A stretch of DNA of 64,000 bases. Origin: Paenibacillus sp. 32352 (GTDB lineage Bacteria; Bacillota; Bacilli; Paenibacillales; NBRC-103111). The notes under the pieces were generated by a model. The model ran no database searches and had not been told where the DNA came from. It saw nothing but the letters and a program-made list of their open reading frames with translations. Shown one piece after another: positions 25,055 through 34,987 of the stretch. Each line of letters begins with the position of its first letter. Position 1 is the first letter of the stretch. The stretch is taken from the NCBI RefSeq assembly GCF_002042965.1, contig NZ_MZNT01000015.1, positions 1 to 64,000 on the forward strand. Reading direction: 5' to 3'. The position numbers were made by a program, and so were the translations under genes.

Positions 25055-27268
25055 ATGAAAAGAAACTGGTTCAAACGATTGCTGCTATCTTATTTGCCCA
25101 TTTTTTTCTTTGTCGCCTTGGCGCTGATCCTTCTTTCCGCCCTTTCAGCGAGTGAGCTGACCAAAAAAGAAACGGTCCGGGCGAATCAAGTGTTCGCGGA
25201 TCACGTTATGCAAATGATCGATCATACAATGCGAACCATGGATCAGCAGATCATTAAAGAAATTCAGACCAATGATAAAATCAATCAGTTTTATGCCCAA
25301 TATTACACCGGCAATGCTGCTATGACGCTCTATGACGTCTCGAGCAAATTAAGAGAATTAATAGCCAGCACCCCCATGATCGATTCGATCTATCTGGTAC
25401 GTCAATCCGATTATACGGTACTGAGCAATACTTTGATGGCCCCTGTAGAGGAGTTCGGAGACCGGGATTTTATAAGGAACGCACTGCAGCAGGGGGGCTC
25501 CTTCAAATGGACGGATGCAAGGGCTTACAAGGAGTTCGACGACCAGATCCGAGCCACTCAGGTCGTTACGCTGGTGAAGAACGTGCCGCTGCTTGGAGGC
25601 AAACAGGGCATTATTGTGGTGAACGTCCAGACTTCGGCCATCCAAGGCCTGATCAAGGATATGACGGAATCGAACGTGAACTTTATCCGTCTCACGGATC
25701 GTCATGGACAGCCGATCTTGGACAGCAAATCCGGAGGGAAGGTATTATCGGAGGTCACGTCCGATTACACGGGCTGGCGCATTCAAAGCGGGCTGTTGAA
25801 CGAGAATCCGCCTTTGTTTATCGTTTCCTATTCCTCGTTCTGGCTGGCATTGAATTTGCTGCTGATCCTGATAGGGATGGTCTGGATTGTTTATGTCACA
25901 AGGCGGAACTATCAGCCGATTGAAGCGATAGTAGCCAGGATCGATTCCTACGCGGCACAGCGGAGCACCGCCTTGGCTGGTTTGTCCGGGCAGGATGAGT
26001 TCCGGTTTATCGAAACGGCGCTGGACGACCTGGTGGAGAGAACCATGACGTTTCAAAAGCAGCTTGAGGAGGATATGGTATTCCGTAAACGCAATTTCTT
26101 CAAGGAAATGGCGGCAGGGGAGCGGCTCGTCAGCCAGGAGCAGTTCGAAGCGGAGATGAGGCTGTACGGACTGCAGGAGGATTTTGGTCTCGTAGTCATG
26201 GCCGTCATGGAGATCGATAAATATGCGGAATTTTGCAGCCTATACAATCCAAGGGACCAATATTTGCTGAAGTTTGCCTTGAGCAGCGTTGTGACGGAAA
26301 TTGCGCAGAACGAGGGGATACGGGTCTGGATGGAATGGACCTCGAATGCGCGGCTCGGCATGATGGTACATCTGACTCCCGAAGCGGGAGCCCCGGAGCG
26401 GGCCGCTCAAATGCTCGATAAGGTCAGACTGTGGGTGAACCAGCATTTCGCCTTTACGGTTACGGTAGGGATCGGAAATCTTGTCGAAGTCATAGATGAA
26501 GTGCCTGGCTCCCATGAAGAAGCGTTGGAGGCTTTGCAGTATAAATCGCCGCTTGGAGGAAACCGGATTATTAAGTATCGCGAGGTGGCGGACAAATCGC
26601 AAGGAGAAGTCTATAAGCATCTGCATCTGATGCGGTCCATGGGCCAAAAGTTCAGGCTTGGCGATAAGGAATGGAAGCAGGAGCTTGAGCAGCTCTTCCG
26701 CGAGCTGATAGAAGGATTGTTTACCCGGGATGACGTTGTCGCTATCCTGCATTATTTGATCTACCACCTGCAGCGCGAAATGATGGAGCTTCCTGCGGAG
26801 CTGCATGAAATATGGACGAAGGAGACGCTGCCCAAGCTCCAGGAGGCACTGGAACGGTTGGATACGATTCAGGAGTTGGAGCATGAATTTATGCTCATCC
26901 TGGGGAGCGCCTTCGATTGGATGGATAATCAAAGGTCGATGCGGGCGCATCACCCGTCTTTGCTGAAGGTCAAGGAGTATCTTAACGAGCATTATGCCAA
27001 CCCTGATTTGTCATTGACCTACTTAAGCGGCGAATTTGAATTAAACCCCAAATATTTGAGCCAAATGTTCAAGGAAGAGTTCGGCGTGAATTTCCTCGAT
27101 TACTTGGGAAACGTCCGTATTCAACAGGCCAAGAGGCTGCTACTGGAGAGTGGGGATTCCGTCCAGGACATCGGGGTTCAAGTCGGCTATCCCAACGTGA
27201 GATCCTTTATGCGGGTGTTTAAGAAGCTGACCGGCGTTACGCCGGGCGAATACCGTAAACGAGAGTAA
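25055..27268 (+). CDS. membrane-spanning AraC-family regulator (YesN/YtdP-like)
   Basis: A 738-aa one-component transcription regulator. A membrane helix near res 8-30, an extracellular sensor region (about 31-260), a second helix (about 262-285, FWLALNLLLILIGM), a long cytoplasmic middle region, and a C-terminal AraC DNA-binding domain with two helix-turn-helix units (LTYLSGEFELNPKYLSQMF and VQDIGVQVGYPNVRSFMRVF). Such regulators usually control the sugar ABC operon beside them, here the genes from 27508. ATG 25055 follows GGGGG; an ATG 36 bases upstream lacks a ribosome site. The ligand is presumably a sugar or oligosaccharide (inference). Confidence 0.9.
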   Translation: MKRNWFKRLLLSYLPIFFFVALALILLSALSASELTKKETVRANQVFADHVMQMIDHTMRTMDQQIIKEIQTNDKINQFYAQYYTGNAAMTLYDVSSKLRELIASTPMIDSIYLVRQSDYTVLSNTLMAPVEEFGDRDFIRNALQQGGSFKWTDARAYKEFDDQIRATQVVTLVKNVPLLGGKQGIIVVNVQTSAIQGLIKDMTESNVNFIRLTDRHGQPILDSKSGGKVLSEVTSDYTGWRIQSGLLNENPPLFIVSYSSFWLALNLLLILIGMVWIVYVTRRNYQPIEAIVARIDSYAAQRSTALAGLSGQDEFRFIETALDDLVERTMTFQKQLEEDMVFRKRNFFKEMAAGERLVSQEQFEAEMRLYGLQEDFGLVVMAVMEIDKYAEFCSLYNPRDQYLLKFALSSVVTEIAQNEGIRVWMEWTSNARLGMMVHLTPEAGAPERAAQMLDKVRLWVNQHFAFTVTVGIGNLVEVIDEVPGSHEEALEALQYKSPLGGNRIIKYREVADKSQGEVYKHLHLMRSMGQKFRLGDKEWKQELEQLFRELIEGLFTRDDVVAILHYLIYHLQREMMELPAELHEIWTKETLPKLQEALERLDTIQELEHEFMLILGSAFDWMDNQRSMRAHHPSLLKVKEYLNEHYANPDLSLTYLSGEFELNPKYLSQMFKEEFGVNFLDYLGNVRIQQAKRLLLESGDSVQDIGVQVGYPNVRSFMRVFKKLTGVTPGEYRKRE

Positions 27269-27286
27269 CGGCGTGAGATCCGCTTT

Positions 27287-27312
27287 AGGCGCTTCCCTAG
27301 GAAGCGTCTTTT
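27287..27312 (+). terminator. weak terminator after the AraC gene
   Basis: CGCTTCC-cta-GGAAGCG followed by TCTTTTG, 20 bases after the stop. Confidence 0.55.
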
Positions 27313-27344
27313 GCTGCTGGCGGCCGTGGACTTTAAGTGTTGAA

Positions 27345-27444
27345 CGGAAAAATGTCCGTTGCCAGAAAACTGACCATAGCCCCGAAACAGGGGAGGGATA
27401 GGAAAACGGTGACCTTGGCGGAATACTGTCCATTGCCAGCCAAC
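27345..27444. promoter_or_regulatory. two direct repeats, likely AraC-type operator
   Basis: CGGAA-nnn-TGTCC-n-TTGCCAG-nnAAC occurs at 27345-27370 and again at 27419-27444, exactly 74 bases (about seven helical turns) apart, in the gap between the regulator and the first permease. AraC proteins bind direct repeats. A CCCC-gaaaca-GGGG hairpin lies between the two. Confidence 0.6.
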
Positions 27445-27507
27445 AGCACTTTCAGCTACATTGGGTTCACAACATCTTTCGTACAACTTTAAAGACGAGG
27501 TGGGTCA

Positions 27508-28464
27508 ATGAGTCAACAGCTGGACGCCATAACGATACCTTCCGACAGGAGACATTCTCTCTTCCTGCGGAGAAGAAGAAGGCTGAAGCAGAACCTTCCG
27601 CTGCTGATCATGTTTATTCCGGTTATCGCTTTTTATGTGATTTTCAAATATGCCCCGATGGCAGGAATTATCGTTGCCTTTAAAAGCTACAATTTTGCGG
27701 ACGGAATATTCGGCAGCCCCTGGGTCGGATTGAAAAACTTCCACGTCCTGTTCAGCAATCCGAATTCGCTGCTCATTATACGCAACACCCTGATGCTGAG
27801 CTTGATGAGCCTGCTCCTGGGATTTCCGTTCCCTATCATGCTGGCCATCATGCTGCATGAGGTTAGAAGGATCTGGTTTAAGAAGACGGTGCAGACGCTT
27901 GTTTTTTTGCCGCATTTCTTGTCCTGGGTTATTGTCGGCGGCATGGTCGTCACGATATTTTCCCAGGAATCCGGCATCTTGAACCATTGGCTCCGGCAGT
28001 GGACAGGCAGCGCGTTTCCGTTCTTGTACAATGAAGCGTCGTGGATGTTCATTTTCGTCGGGTCCGGCATATGGAAGGAAGCGGGCTTCAGTGCCATCGT
28101 CTATTTGGCTGCGCTCTCTTCAATTGATACCAGTCTGTACGAGGCGGCCAGTATAGACGGGGCCGGCAAATGGAAGCAGATGCGTCATATTACCATGCCT
28201 GGTATTGCGCCTACTATAGTCCTGATGCTCATTCTATCCATGGGCAAGGTCATGGAGGTCGGCTTCGACCAGGTGTATACCCTCCAAAATTCCGTTGTAT
28301 CCAACGTATCGGAGGTTATCAGCACCTACATCTACACGATAGGTCTGCAAAAGGGGCAGTTCAGTCTGACAAGCGCGATGGGCTTGTTCGAATCCGTCGT
28401 AGGCTTTATTCTGATCGTTACGGCCAATGCGATAGCCCGCAAATTCAACAGGGGCATCTGGTAG
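27508..28464 (+). CDS. carbohydrate ABC transporter permease (LplB type)
   Basis: A 318-aa six-helix permease of the CUT1 family. The cytoplasmic EAA loop EAASIDGAGKWKQMRHITMP contacts the ATPase. It has a basic N-terminal tail (RRRRRLKQ). ATG 27508 has GAGGTG upstream. It pairs with the next permease and the two lipoproteins. No ATPase is encoded in the locus, so a shared MsmX-like ATPase from elsewhere is expected, as for lplABC and ytcQP-ytdP type systems. Confidence 0.92.
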   Translation: MSQQLDAITIPSDRRHSLFLRRRRRLKQNLPLLIMFIPVIAFYVIFKYAPMAGIIVAFKSYNFADGIFGSPWVGLKNFHVLFSNPNSLLIIRNTLMLSLMSLLLGFPFPIMLAIMLHEVRRIWFKKTVQTLVFLPHFLSWVIVGGMVVTIFSQESGILNHWLRQWTGSAFPFLYNEASWMFIFVGSGIWKEAGFSAIVYLAALSSIDTSLYEAASIDGAGKWKQMRHITMPGIAPTIVLMLILSMGKVMEVGFDQVYTLQNSVVSNVSEVISTYIYTIGLQKGQFSLTSAMGLFESVVGFILIVTANAIARKFNRGIW

Positions 28465-28496
28465 CGGCGGAAACGTTATTTGGTCGGGAGGTAACC

Positions 28497-29363
28497 ATGA
28501 GAACATCGGGAGAAAAGCTTTATCATGGAATAACCGGGATCGTATTGTTCATAGCGGCGGTCAGCTGTCTGCTTCCGATGCTGCATGTGCTGGCGGTTTC
28601 GCTTAGCAGTCCTCATGCCGTCACTTCCGGCATCGTTACTTTGTGGCCCCGGGGATGGACATTGGAATCGTACACCCTATTATTCCGGGGCTCCAAAATC
28701 ATCCATGCATTAAAGAACAGTATCACGATCACGGCAGTCGGTGTCGTGCTCAGTATGGTATTCACGATTATGGCCGCCTATCCGCTATCCCGCAGTTACT
28801 TTTATTGCCGCCGTTTTTTTACTATGGCAGCTATCTTCACGATGCTGTTCAGCGGGGGCTTAATTCCGACTTATCTGCTTCTGAAGCAGCTCGGACTCAT
28901 TAACACGTATGGCGCCTTATGGCTTCCGGGCTTGATCAGCACGTTTAATATGCTGGTGATGCGCACATATTTTGACGGAATTCCCGATGAGCTGGACGAT
29001 GCTGCGCGTATCGACGGATGCGGGGAATGGAGGTATTTGCTGCAGGTCGTGCTGCCATTATCGCTGCCGGTTATCGCAACGCTGTCCGTATTTTACGCCG
29101 TAGGCTACTGGAATGCGTTCTTCTCCCTGCTGATTTATATTCATCAGACCGATAAGTACAATTTGACGGTGCTGGTCCAGCAGATGATCCAGAGCCAGTC
29201 GTTATTGCAGGAGCTGAATGCCAGCGACATGCAGGCTTCGATGACGCCCGAGGGAATCAAGACCGCCGGGATCGTGGTCATGGTCATTCCGATGCTCGCG
29301 GTGTACCCCTTTTTGCAAAAGTATTTTATGAAAGGCGTGTTGATCGGAGCCGTCAAGGGATAA
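28497..29363 (+). CDS. carbohydrate ABC transporter permease (LplC/YtcP type)
   Basis: A 288-aa six-helix permease, partner of the one just upstream (32-base gap). The EAA-like loop reads LDDAARIDGCGEWRYLLQVVLP. ATG 28497 has GGGAGG upstream; a longer frame upstream overlaps the previous gene and is not protein-like. The C-terminus KGVLIGAVKG is typical of this subfamily. Confidence 0.92.
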   Translation: MRTSGEKLYHGITGIVLFIAAVSCLLPMLHVLAVSLSSPHAVTSGIVTLWPRGWTLESYTLLFRGSKIIHALKNSITITAVGVVLSMVFTIMAAYPLSRSYFYCRRFFTMAAIFTMLFSGGLIPTYLLLKQLGLINTYGALWLPGLISTFNMLVMRTYFDGIPDELDDAARIDGCGEWRYLLQVVLPLSLPVIATLSVFYAVGYWNAFFSLLIYIHQTDKYNLTVLVQQMIQSQSLLQELNASDMQASMTPEGIKTAGIVVMVIPMLAVYPFLQKYFMKGVLIGAVKG

Positions 29364-29416
29364 GGGGTACGCTATGGGGAACAGGAAGTCACCGTACATT
29401 ATTGGAGGAGCATGAA

Positions 29417-31030
29417 ATGAAAAGAAACCGATATGCCAAATGGTTAAACGCCGGGGTGGCGGCTGTATTGACTTCGGCGGTGGCGCTTGCCGGCTGCTCC
29501 GGCACCAAGGACTCTCAATCGCAAGGCGCTGACGGAAAAAAGCCCGAAATCTCCGCAACGGTCTACGACCGGGGGCTTGTGCCCCAGGAAGAAGGGACCA
29601 TCGAGAAAAACCGCTGGACGGAGTGGATCAACAGCAACGGACCGGTTAACGTGAAATTTATGGCGATTCCCCGCAATGATGCGACGGCCAAGCTGACTAC
29701 GCTGTTCGCTTCCGGAAGCGCGCCTGATCTTATCTTTGACTATTCCAATGTGCTTCGCGGGCAGCTCTATGCGCAAAAGCAGATCAAGCCCGTCGACGAT
29801 TTGATTCATCAATACAGCACGACCTACAAGCAGCTGCTGGAGAAATATCCGATCCTTAAGACGGTCGCCACTATGCCAGACGGCAAAATGTACGGGTTCG
29901 GCATCATCAACGGCCTGCAGACGAACCATGCGCTGTATATCCGGGCCGATTGGCTGAAGAAGCTGAATCTGGAGCCGCCGCAGACGACGGAAGACCTGTA
30001 CAAAGTCTTGAAAGCATTTACAGAGCAAGACCCTGACGGCAATAACAAGAAGGACACCTACGGCACCTCACTAGCTTATATTACGAATCAAATCATCAAT
30101 GCGATGTTCCAAAATGTCAAATGGGTCGTCGAGGACGGCAAGCTGATCCATGACTGGGAGCGCTCCAAGGCGGCCACGGCGTTCAAGAAGCGCCTGTATG
30201 ACGAGGGGCTGGTGGATAAGGACTACCTGACGGATAAAAGCGGCCAAAAGGCACAGCAGGACTGGGTCAACGGGAGGATCGGCATGTGGGGAGGCCAGAC
30301 GACCGGGGCTGCTTGGCTGCAAATTTATGAGTCATTGAAGAAAAACAATCCGTCCGCCGAGGTGATCGTTATTCCGCTCCCCAAGAGCCCTTACGGCCAG
30401 TTCAGTCCAACGATTCAAAACCCGGTGCAGATCACGGCAGTGATTAACAGCGAAGCGAAGCATCCGGAAGCGATTATGAAATACATCGACTTCATCTCCT
30501 CGGAGACGATCGGGAAAACCTTGAAATACGGTATGGAAGGCACCCACTATACGCAGGGGAATAACGGCTGCCCGGTCTTCGTCGACAAGGAGAAGGAAAA
30601 GCAGCTATCCTATGCGGGCGACTTCCGGATGCTGTTTTCCCCCGCTCTGGAGGGCAAATGCGGCAAGTATGAGGAGACCTTGAATCAGGATAACCCTCGG
30701 GAAAAAGAGTTCTACAGCATGATGAAAAAAGCGAATGAGTACTACTTGAACCCGGAGAGGCCGATAGCGGACATCTCGCACGGAGAGCATATGCCGACGC
30801 CGCCGGACGATATTCAGTTAATCGATACCAGCATCAAAAAGCAGATCGACGACATCTGGATCAAAGCTATCGTCAGCGGGACTTCCTATACGCCGGAGCA
30901 GGCATTGGCCGATGCCAGGAGCTTGTGGGACAAAGCGGGCGGCAAGCAGGTCGACGACTGGTACGCCAAATGGTACAGCGAGAATAAAGACAAGGCGCTG
31001 CTGCGGGACCAACTATATCAATTCAAGTAG
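29417..31030 (+). CDS. sugar-binding lipoprotein of the LplA/YtcQ family
   Basis: A 537-aa extracellular solute-binding lipoprotein. The lipobox LAGC places the lipid-modified Cys near res 24, followed by a Ser/Gly-rich linker and a large family-1 binding fold (WTEWINSNGPVNVKF, TLFASGSAPDLIFDY). Length matches the large LplA-type binding proteins paired with these permeases. ATG 29417 has GGAGGAG upstream. It is the first of two binding proteins in this operon. Confidence 0.92.
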   Translation: MKRNRYAKWLNAGVAAVLTSAVALAGCSGTKDSQSQGADGKKPEISATVYDRGLVPQEEGTIEKNRWTEWINSNGPVNVKFMAIPRNDATAKLTTLFASGSAPDLIFDYSNVLRGQLYAQKQIKPVDDLIHQYSTTYKQLLEKYPILKTVATMPDGKMYGFGIINGLQTNHALYIRADWLKKLNLEPPQTTEDLYKVLKAFTEQDPDGNNKKDTYGTSLAYITNQIINAMFQNVKWVVEDGKLIHDWERSKAATAFKKRLYDEGLVDKDYLTDKSGQKAQQDWVNGRIGMWGGQTTGAAWLQIYESLKKNNPSAEVIVIPLPKSPYGQFSPTIQNPVQITAVINSEAKHPEAIMKYIDFISSETIGKTLKYGMEGTHYTQGNNGCPVFVDKEKEKQLSYAGDFRMLFSPALEGKCGKYEETLNQDNPREKEFYSMMKKANEYYLNPERPIADISHGEHMPTPPDDIQLIDTSIKKQIDDIWIKAIVSGTSYTPEQALADARSLWDKAGGKQVDDWYAKWYSENKDKALLRDQLYQFK

Positions 31031-31108
31031 AGAGGATGATGAGAGAGGAGTCTGCCAGGAGGGGGCCCCTCTTCTTCATAAATACTTTAATTCAAAGGGG
31101 ACCGATGT

Positions 31109-32419
31109 ATGAAAAAAGCGAAAAAATCGTTCATCTTGGCGTCAGCATTCGTGCTGCTAGCTTCTCTTGTTCAAGGCTGCTCCGAAAAAACGGATGGAAA
31201 GAAGGAAGACGGAGCGGCGTCAGCGAAAATAAATACGGATCCGGTGACGCTTACCTTTTATGGGAATATGTCGGAGGAGCTGTTCCAGAAGCTGGTCGTA
31301 GCGCCGGTCAAATTAAAGTATCCGCATATCGATATGACGCTTGTTCCGATGACCAAAAAAATCGATGAATTGATGGCTTCGGGAGAGGTGCCCGATATAT
31401 TGGGGGATAACATCTCGGCGATCGGGAAGTACCAGACTCTTGGTCTTTTGGAAGATTTGACCCCATATGTGAAAACGTTTAACTTGGATTTGGCCAAGAT
31501 AGATCCGGTCGTCATGGATACGGTCCGTAAAAATTCGGGCGACGGTAAGCTGTATGCGCTTCCGATATCCGGCAACGTGGTCACGATGTATTACAACAAG
31601 GATATTTTCGATCGCTTCGGCGTGCCTTACCCTACGGACGGCATGACATGGGATCAGGTCTACGAGCTTGCCAAAAAAGTAACGAGAACCGACGGCGGCG
31701 TGGCGTATCGGGGCTACGATTTCCAGGATCTGTTCCAGGTTCAATACAATCAGCTGTCGATACCGGTCATTGACGAAAAAACGAATAAGGCTATTGTGAA
31801 CAATGCCGAATGGAAGAAGCTGTTCGAAAACTGGGCCCGGTTCTATACGATTACCGGCAACGAAGTGGACATGACGACGTATGGAAAAGGCTTGAACTTG
31901 TTTTCCAAAGACAAGACACTGGCGATGTATTCCACCAGTTCATTCTTCTCCTCAATGCCCGAGGCCGTTAAAAACGGGTTGAACTACGACGTGGTCAGCC
32001 TGCCGAGCTTCCCGGAGGCGCCGAATACCGGCGTTCAAGTAGAGGGGGGCGCCCGTATGATCACTACGACCTCCAAGCATAAGGATCAGGCATTTTTGGC
32101 TCTCAGCGCAATGCTGACCGAGGATGCGCAGCGGCTCATTGCCAGAAATGGCAACAGCTCCATTCTCGCCAATTCGGACATCAATAAGGACTTCGGACTG
32201 GACATTGAAGTATTGAAGGGGAAAAACCGCGAAGCGTTTATCAAGAATAAAAACGCAAAGCCGTTCCCGTCCATCACCAAATATGATGCGGCGGCATTTT
32301 CGATCATGCGCTCGCAGTTTAAGAAGGTGGCAACGGGCCAAGCCGATGTGAATACAGCGCTGCGGGAAGCCGAGGAACTGATCAACAAATCGATTGCAGA
32401 TCAGATGAAGCAGCAATAG
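31109..32419 (+). CDS. second sugar-binding lipoprotein (shorter family)
   Basis: A 436-aa lipoprotein with lipobox LVQGC and a family-1 binding fold (VTLTFYGNMSEEL, YALPISGNVVTMYYNKDIFDRFGVPYP, TWDQVYELAKK). It differs clearly in length and sequence from the binding protein upstream. ATG 31109 has AAAGGGGA upstream. Its presence between the transporter and the glycosidase suggests a second ligand or a helper role for the same system (inference). Confidence 0.9.
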   Translation: MKKAKKSFILASAFVLLASLVQGCSEKTDGKKEDGAASAKINTDPVTLTFYGNMSEELFQKLVVAPVKLKYPHIDMTLVPMTKKIDELMASGEVPDILGDNISAIGKYQTLGLLEDLTPYVKTFNLDLAKIDPVVMDTVRKNSGDGKLYALPISGNVVTMYYNKDIFDRFGVPYPTDGMTWDQVYELAKKVTRTDGGVAYRGYDFQDLFQVQYNQLSIPVIDEKTNKAIVNNAEWKKLFENWARFYTITGNEVDMTTYGKGLNLFSKDKTLAMYSTSSFFSSMPEAVKNGLNYDVVSLPSFPEAPNTGVQVEGGARMITTTSKHKDQAFLALSAMLTEDAQRLIARNGNSSILANSDINKDFGLDIEVLKGKNREAFIKNKNAKPFPSITKYDAAAFSIMRSQFKKVATGQADVNTALREAEELINKSIADQMKQQ

Positions 32420-32459
32420 CAATAGCTTTATTGAAATAGAGACTGAAGGGATGATGGAG

Positions 32460-34841
32460 ATGAAGCCGCAAGAAGCTGTGAAAAATAAACTGATATTGAA
32501 CTACCCTTCCTCGTGGTGGGGGGCCAAATGGCGCGAGGCGCTTCCCTCCGGTAACGGGAAGCTCGGTGCTGCGGTTTATGGCAGCGTATATGAGGAGACC
32601 GTTCTGCTTACCCACGAGGAGCTGTGGCGCGGCAGCCAGACACCGGAGCTTCCGGACGTAAGCGATAAGCTGTCGGAAGTAAGAAGACTGATGCTGGGCG
32701 GCGATGCCCCCAAGGCGAACCGGATTCTGGCGGATGCCCTGGAGGAGCGGGGCTACAAGCCTAAGATGGCTTGGCCGCTTCCGCTTGCCGATCTTAAGGT
32801 CATCATGCCTTCACCGCACGGGTTTAAAGCCTATCAACGCGAATTGAACATGGAGACAGGGGAAGTGACAGTAACCTGGCGTGACGGTGAAACCCGGTAC
32901 TATCGTTCGTTGTTCGTCTCCCGTCCCGACGATGTCATCGTATATGAGATTCGTGCGGAGGGTCCGGATAAAGTTCAGGCCGAGTTCCGGCTGGAGCTTC
33001 ACGACCCGAAGGATATTCGCAAGTCGGTGACACTGCCGGAGAAAGTGGAGCAGAAGACGGATGGACAATATTTATTCTATGCCGCTGAAAATGACGACCG
33101 AACCGACTTCGGCGCAGTGGCCAGGGTAATCCCGCAAGGGGGTACTTTAGAGTCCGGGGCGGATAGACTGCATGTAAGCGGAGCGGACAGCGTCCTTGTT
33201 ATTCTGCAATTGTTCGTCAAGGGCGAGCGCGCAGCCGAATGGCCGCTGGCCCAGAGAGCCTTAGCCGAAATGAAGCCGAGCTACTTAAGCTTGCTGCAGC
33301 CTCACGCAGAGGAGCACGGCCGTCTTTTCCGCGCGGTGAGTCTTGATCTTGGCGCCGGCAGCCACGCTCGCTCCAATGAAGAGCTGCTGCTGGACGCTTA
33401 CAAGGGAGAGGCGTCGCTTGAAATGACGGAGAAGATGTGGGCGTACGGACGCTATCTGCTCATCTCGAGCTCCCGCGACGGGGGCCAGCCATGCCATCTG
33501 TATGGGCTATGGTGTGGTGAATACGAGGGCATGTGGGCATTTAACATGTCTAACGAAAACATCCAAATGATCTATTGGCAGGCATTATCGGGGAATATGC
33601 CGGAACTCTTGCTGGCCATGTTCGATTATTTCGACCGGCTGCTGGACGACTTCCGCACGAACGCGAAGCGGCTGTACGGCTGCCGGGGAATTTACATACC
33701 TGCTCCGACAGCGCCGGACACAGGACTGCTGAAGCATAAGGCGCCGCACATTATTCATTGGACCGGAGCGGCCGGATGGATTGCGCAGCATTATTACGAT
33801 TATTACTTGTATACGGGCGACCTGCAGTTTCTGCGGGAGCGTGCGCTGCCGTTCCTTAGGGAAACGGCGCTGTTCTACGAGGATTTCTTCTTCGAGGATG
33901 AAGAAGGGTATTATGTAAGCTGTCCTTCGAATTCACCGGAGAATTTCCCTGGGAACTACTCGCAAGGACCGGGGAAAAAGCCGCTGACCGAGACAGCGAT
34001 CAACAGCACGATGGATTTTGCCATTGCCAAGGAAGTGCTTACCCACCTGATCGAAGGCGCAGAAGAGGCCGGAGTCTATTCCGAGGAAATCGGCAAATGG
34101 AAAACGATGCTCGGCAAGATTCGACCTTACCGGATAAATGAGGACGGAGCGGTAAGCGAATGGATGCATCCGGATTTCCATGATAATTACCATCATCGCC
34201 ACCAGTCCCATATTTATCCCGTATTCCCGGGGACGGAAGTGTCCAGGGACCGGGATCCCGAGCTGTTCGAAGCGTTCGTCACCGCCGCCAAAAAACGGCT
34301 GGTCATCGGGCTGAAGGAGCAGACGGGCTGGTCGCTGGCCCATATGTCCAACCATTATGCCCGGATGGGGGAAGGCGATTTGGCGCTGGAGTGTCTGGAT
34401 CTTCTGAGCCGTACGTGCGTCATTAACAATTTCTACACATTCCATAACGACTGGCGCAAAATGGGCATCGGCGTCGATGCGGATTGGGCTCCGTTCCAGA
34501 TCGACGCCAATATGGGATGGAGCGCGGCGGTTCAGGAGATGCTGCTGTTCTCCTTGAACGGCACGATCCGTGTGCTGCCGGCGCTGCCGTCCAAGTGGAG
34601 GAAAGGCCATGCCGGTCCGCTGCTTGCCCGCGGAGCCGTTGAGGTTTCCATCGCTTGGGATCAGGATGCGGGCACGGTTCAGCTGGAGCTTTGCTCCAGA
34701 AACCGAAGCCAGACGGTAGACCTTGAGCTTCCGCGGCCTGTCGCGGACGTTCAGGGCCTCCATGTCGATGGAAGCCGAATTCGGGGTGTAGCGCTGGAAG
34801 CGGGAGTTCCCGTTCGGCTTGTATTAAACTATGTAAACTAG
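32460..34841 (+). CDS. GH95-family glycoside hydrolase
   Basis: A 793-aa cytoplasmic enzyme (no signal peptide) of the family of alpha-L-fucosidases and alpha-L-galactosidases. It begins with ALPSGNGKLGAAVYG and THEELWRGS. The active-site strand reads FNMSNENIQMIYWQ, in the place of the usual NxN pair; PSNSPEN carries the expected catalytic Glu, and QIDANMGWSAAVQEMLLFS the helper Asp. RHQSHIYPVFPG is also family-typical. Of several nearby ATGs, 32460 is best placed from AAGGG. It would hydrolyse the oligosaccharide imported by the upstream ABC system. The specificity (fucose or galactose) cannot be settled by eye. Confidence 0.85.
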   Translation: MKPQEAVKNKLILNYPSSWWGAKWREALPSGNGKLGAAVYGSVYEETVLLTHEELWRGSQTPELPDVSDKLSEVRRLMLGGDAPKANRILADALEERGYKPKMAWPLPLADLKVIMPSPHGFKAYQRELNMETGEVTVTWRDGETRYYRSLFVSRPDDVIVYEIRAEGPDKVQAEFRLELHDPKDIRKSVTLPEKVEQKTDGQYLFYAAENDDRTDFGAVARVIPQGGTLESGADRLHVSGADSVLVILQLFVKGERAAEWPLAQRALAEMKPSYLSLLQPHAEEHGRLFRAVSLDLGAGSHARSNEELLLDAYKGEASLEMTEKMWAYGRYLLISSSRDGGQPCHLYGLWCGEYEGMWAFNMSNENIQMIYWQALSGNMPELLLAMFDYFDRLLDDFRTNAKRLYGCRGIYIPAPTAPDTGLLKHKAPHIIHWTGAAGWIAQHYYDYYLYTGDLQFLRERALPFLRETALFYEDFFFEDEEGYYVSCPSNSPENFPGNYSQGPGKKPLTETAINSTMDFAIAKEVLTHLIEGAEEAGVYSEEIGKWKTMLGKIRPYRINEDGAVSEWMHPDFHDNYHHRHQSHIYPVFPGTEVSRDRDPELFEAFVTAAKKRLVIGLKEQTGWSLAHMSNHYARMGEGDLALECLDLLSRTCVINNFYTFHNDWRKMGIGVDADWAPFQIDANMGWSAAVQEMLLFSLNGTIRVLPALPSKWRKGHAGPLLARGAVEVSIAWDQDAGTVQLELCSRNRSQTVDLELPRPVADVQGLHVDGSRIRGVALEAGVPVRLVLNYVN

Positions 34842-34842
34842 G

Positions 34843-34876
34843 AAAAAGGGGGGTGCAAAGTGCGCCCCTCCTTTTT
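34843..34876. terminator. terminator of the sugar operon
   Basis: AAAAAGG-GGGGTGC-aaagt-GCGCCCC-TCCTTTTT directly after the GH95 stop; symmetrical, so it can act in both directions. Confidence 0.9.
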
Positions 34877-34987
34877 AGTTACGTTAGTTTAATACAAATT
34901 TACATTAGGATTGGCAATGTCCCTCCTCTTGAACAGCGTGCTATAATCTCTGTAATTCGAAGCCAAGTGCATGAGGAGGAGAACCGT

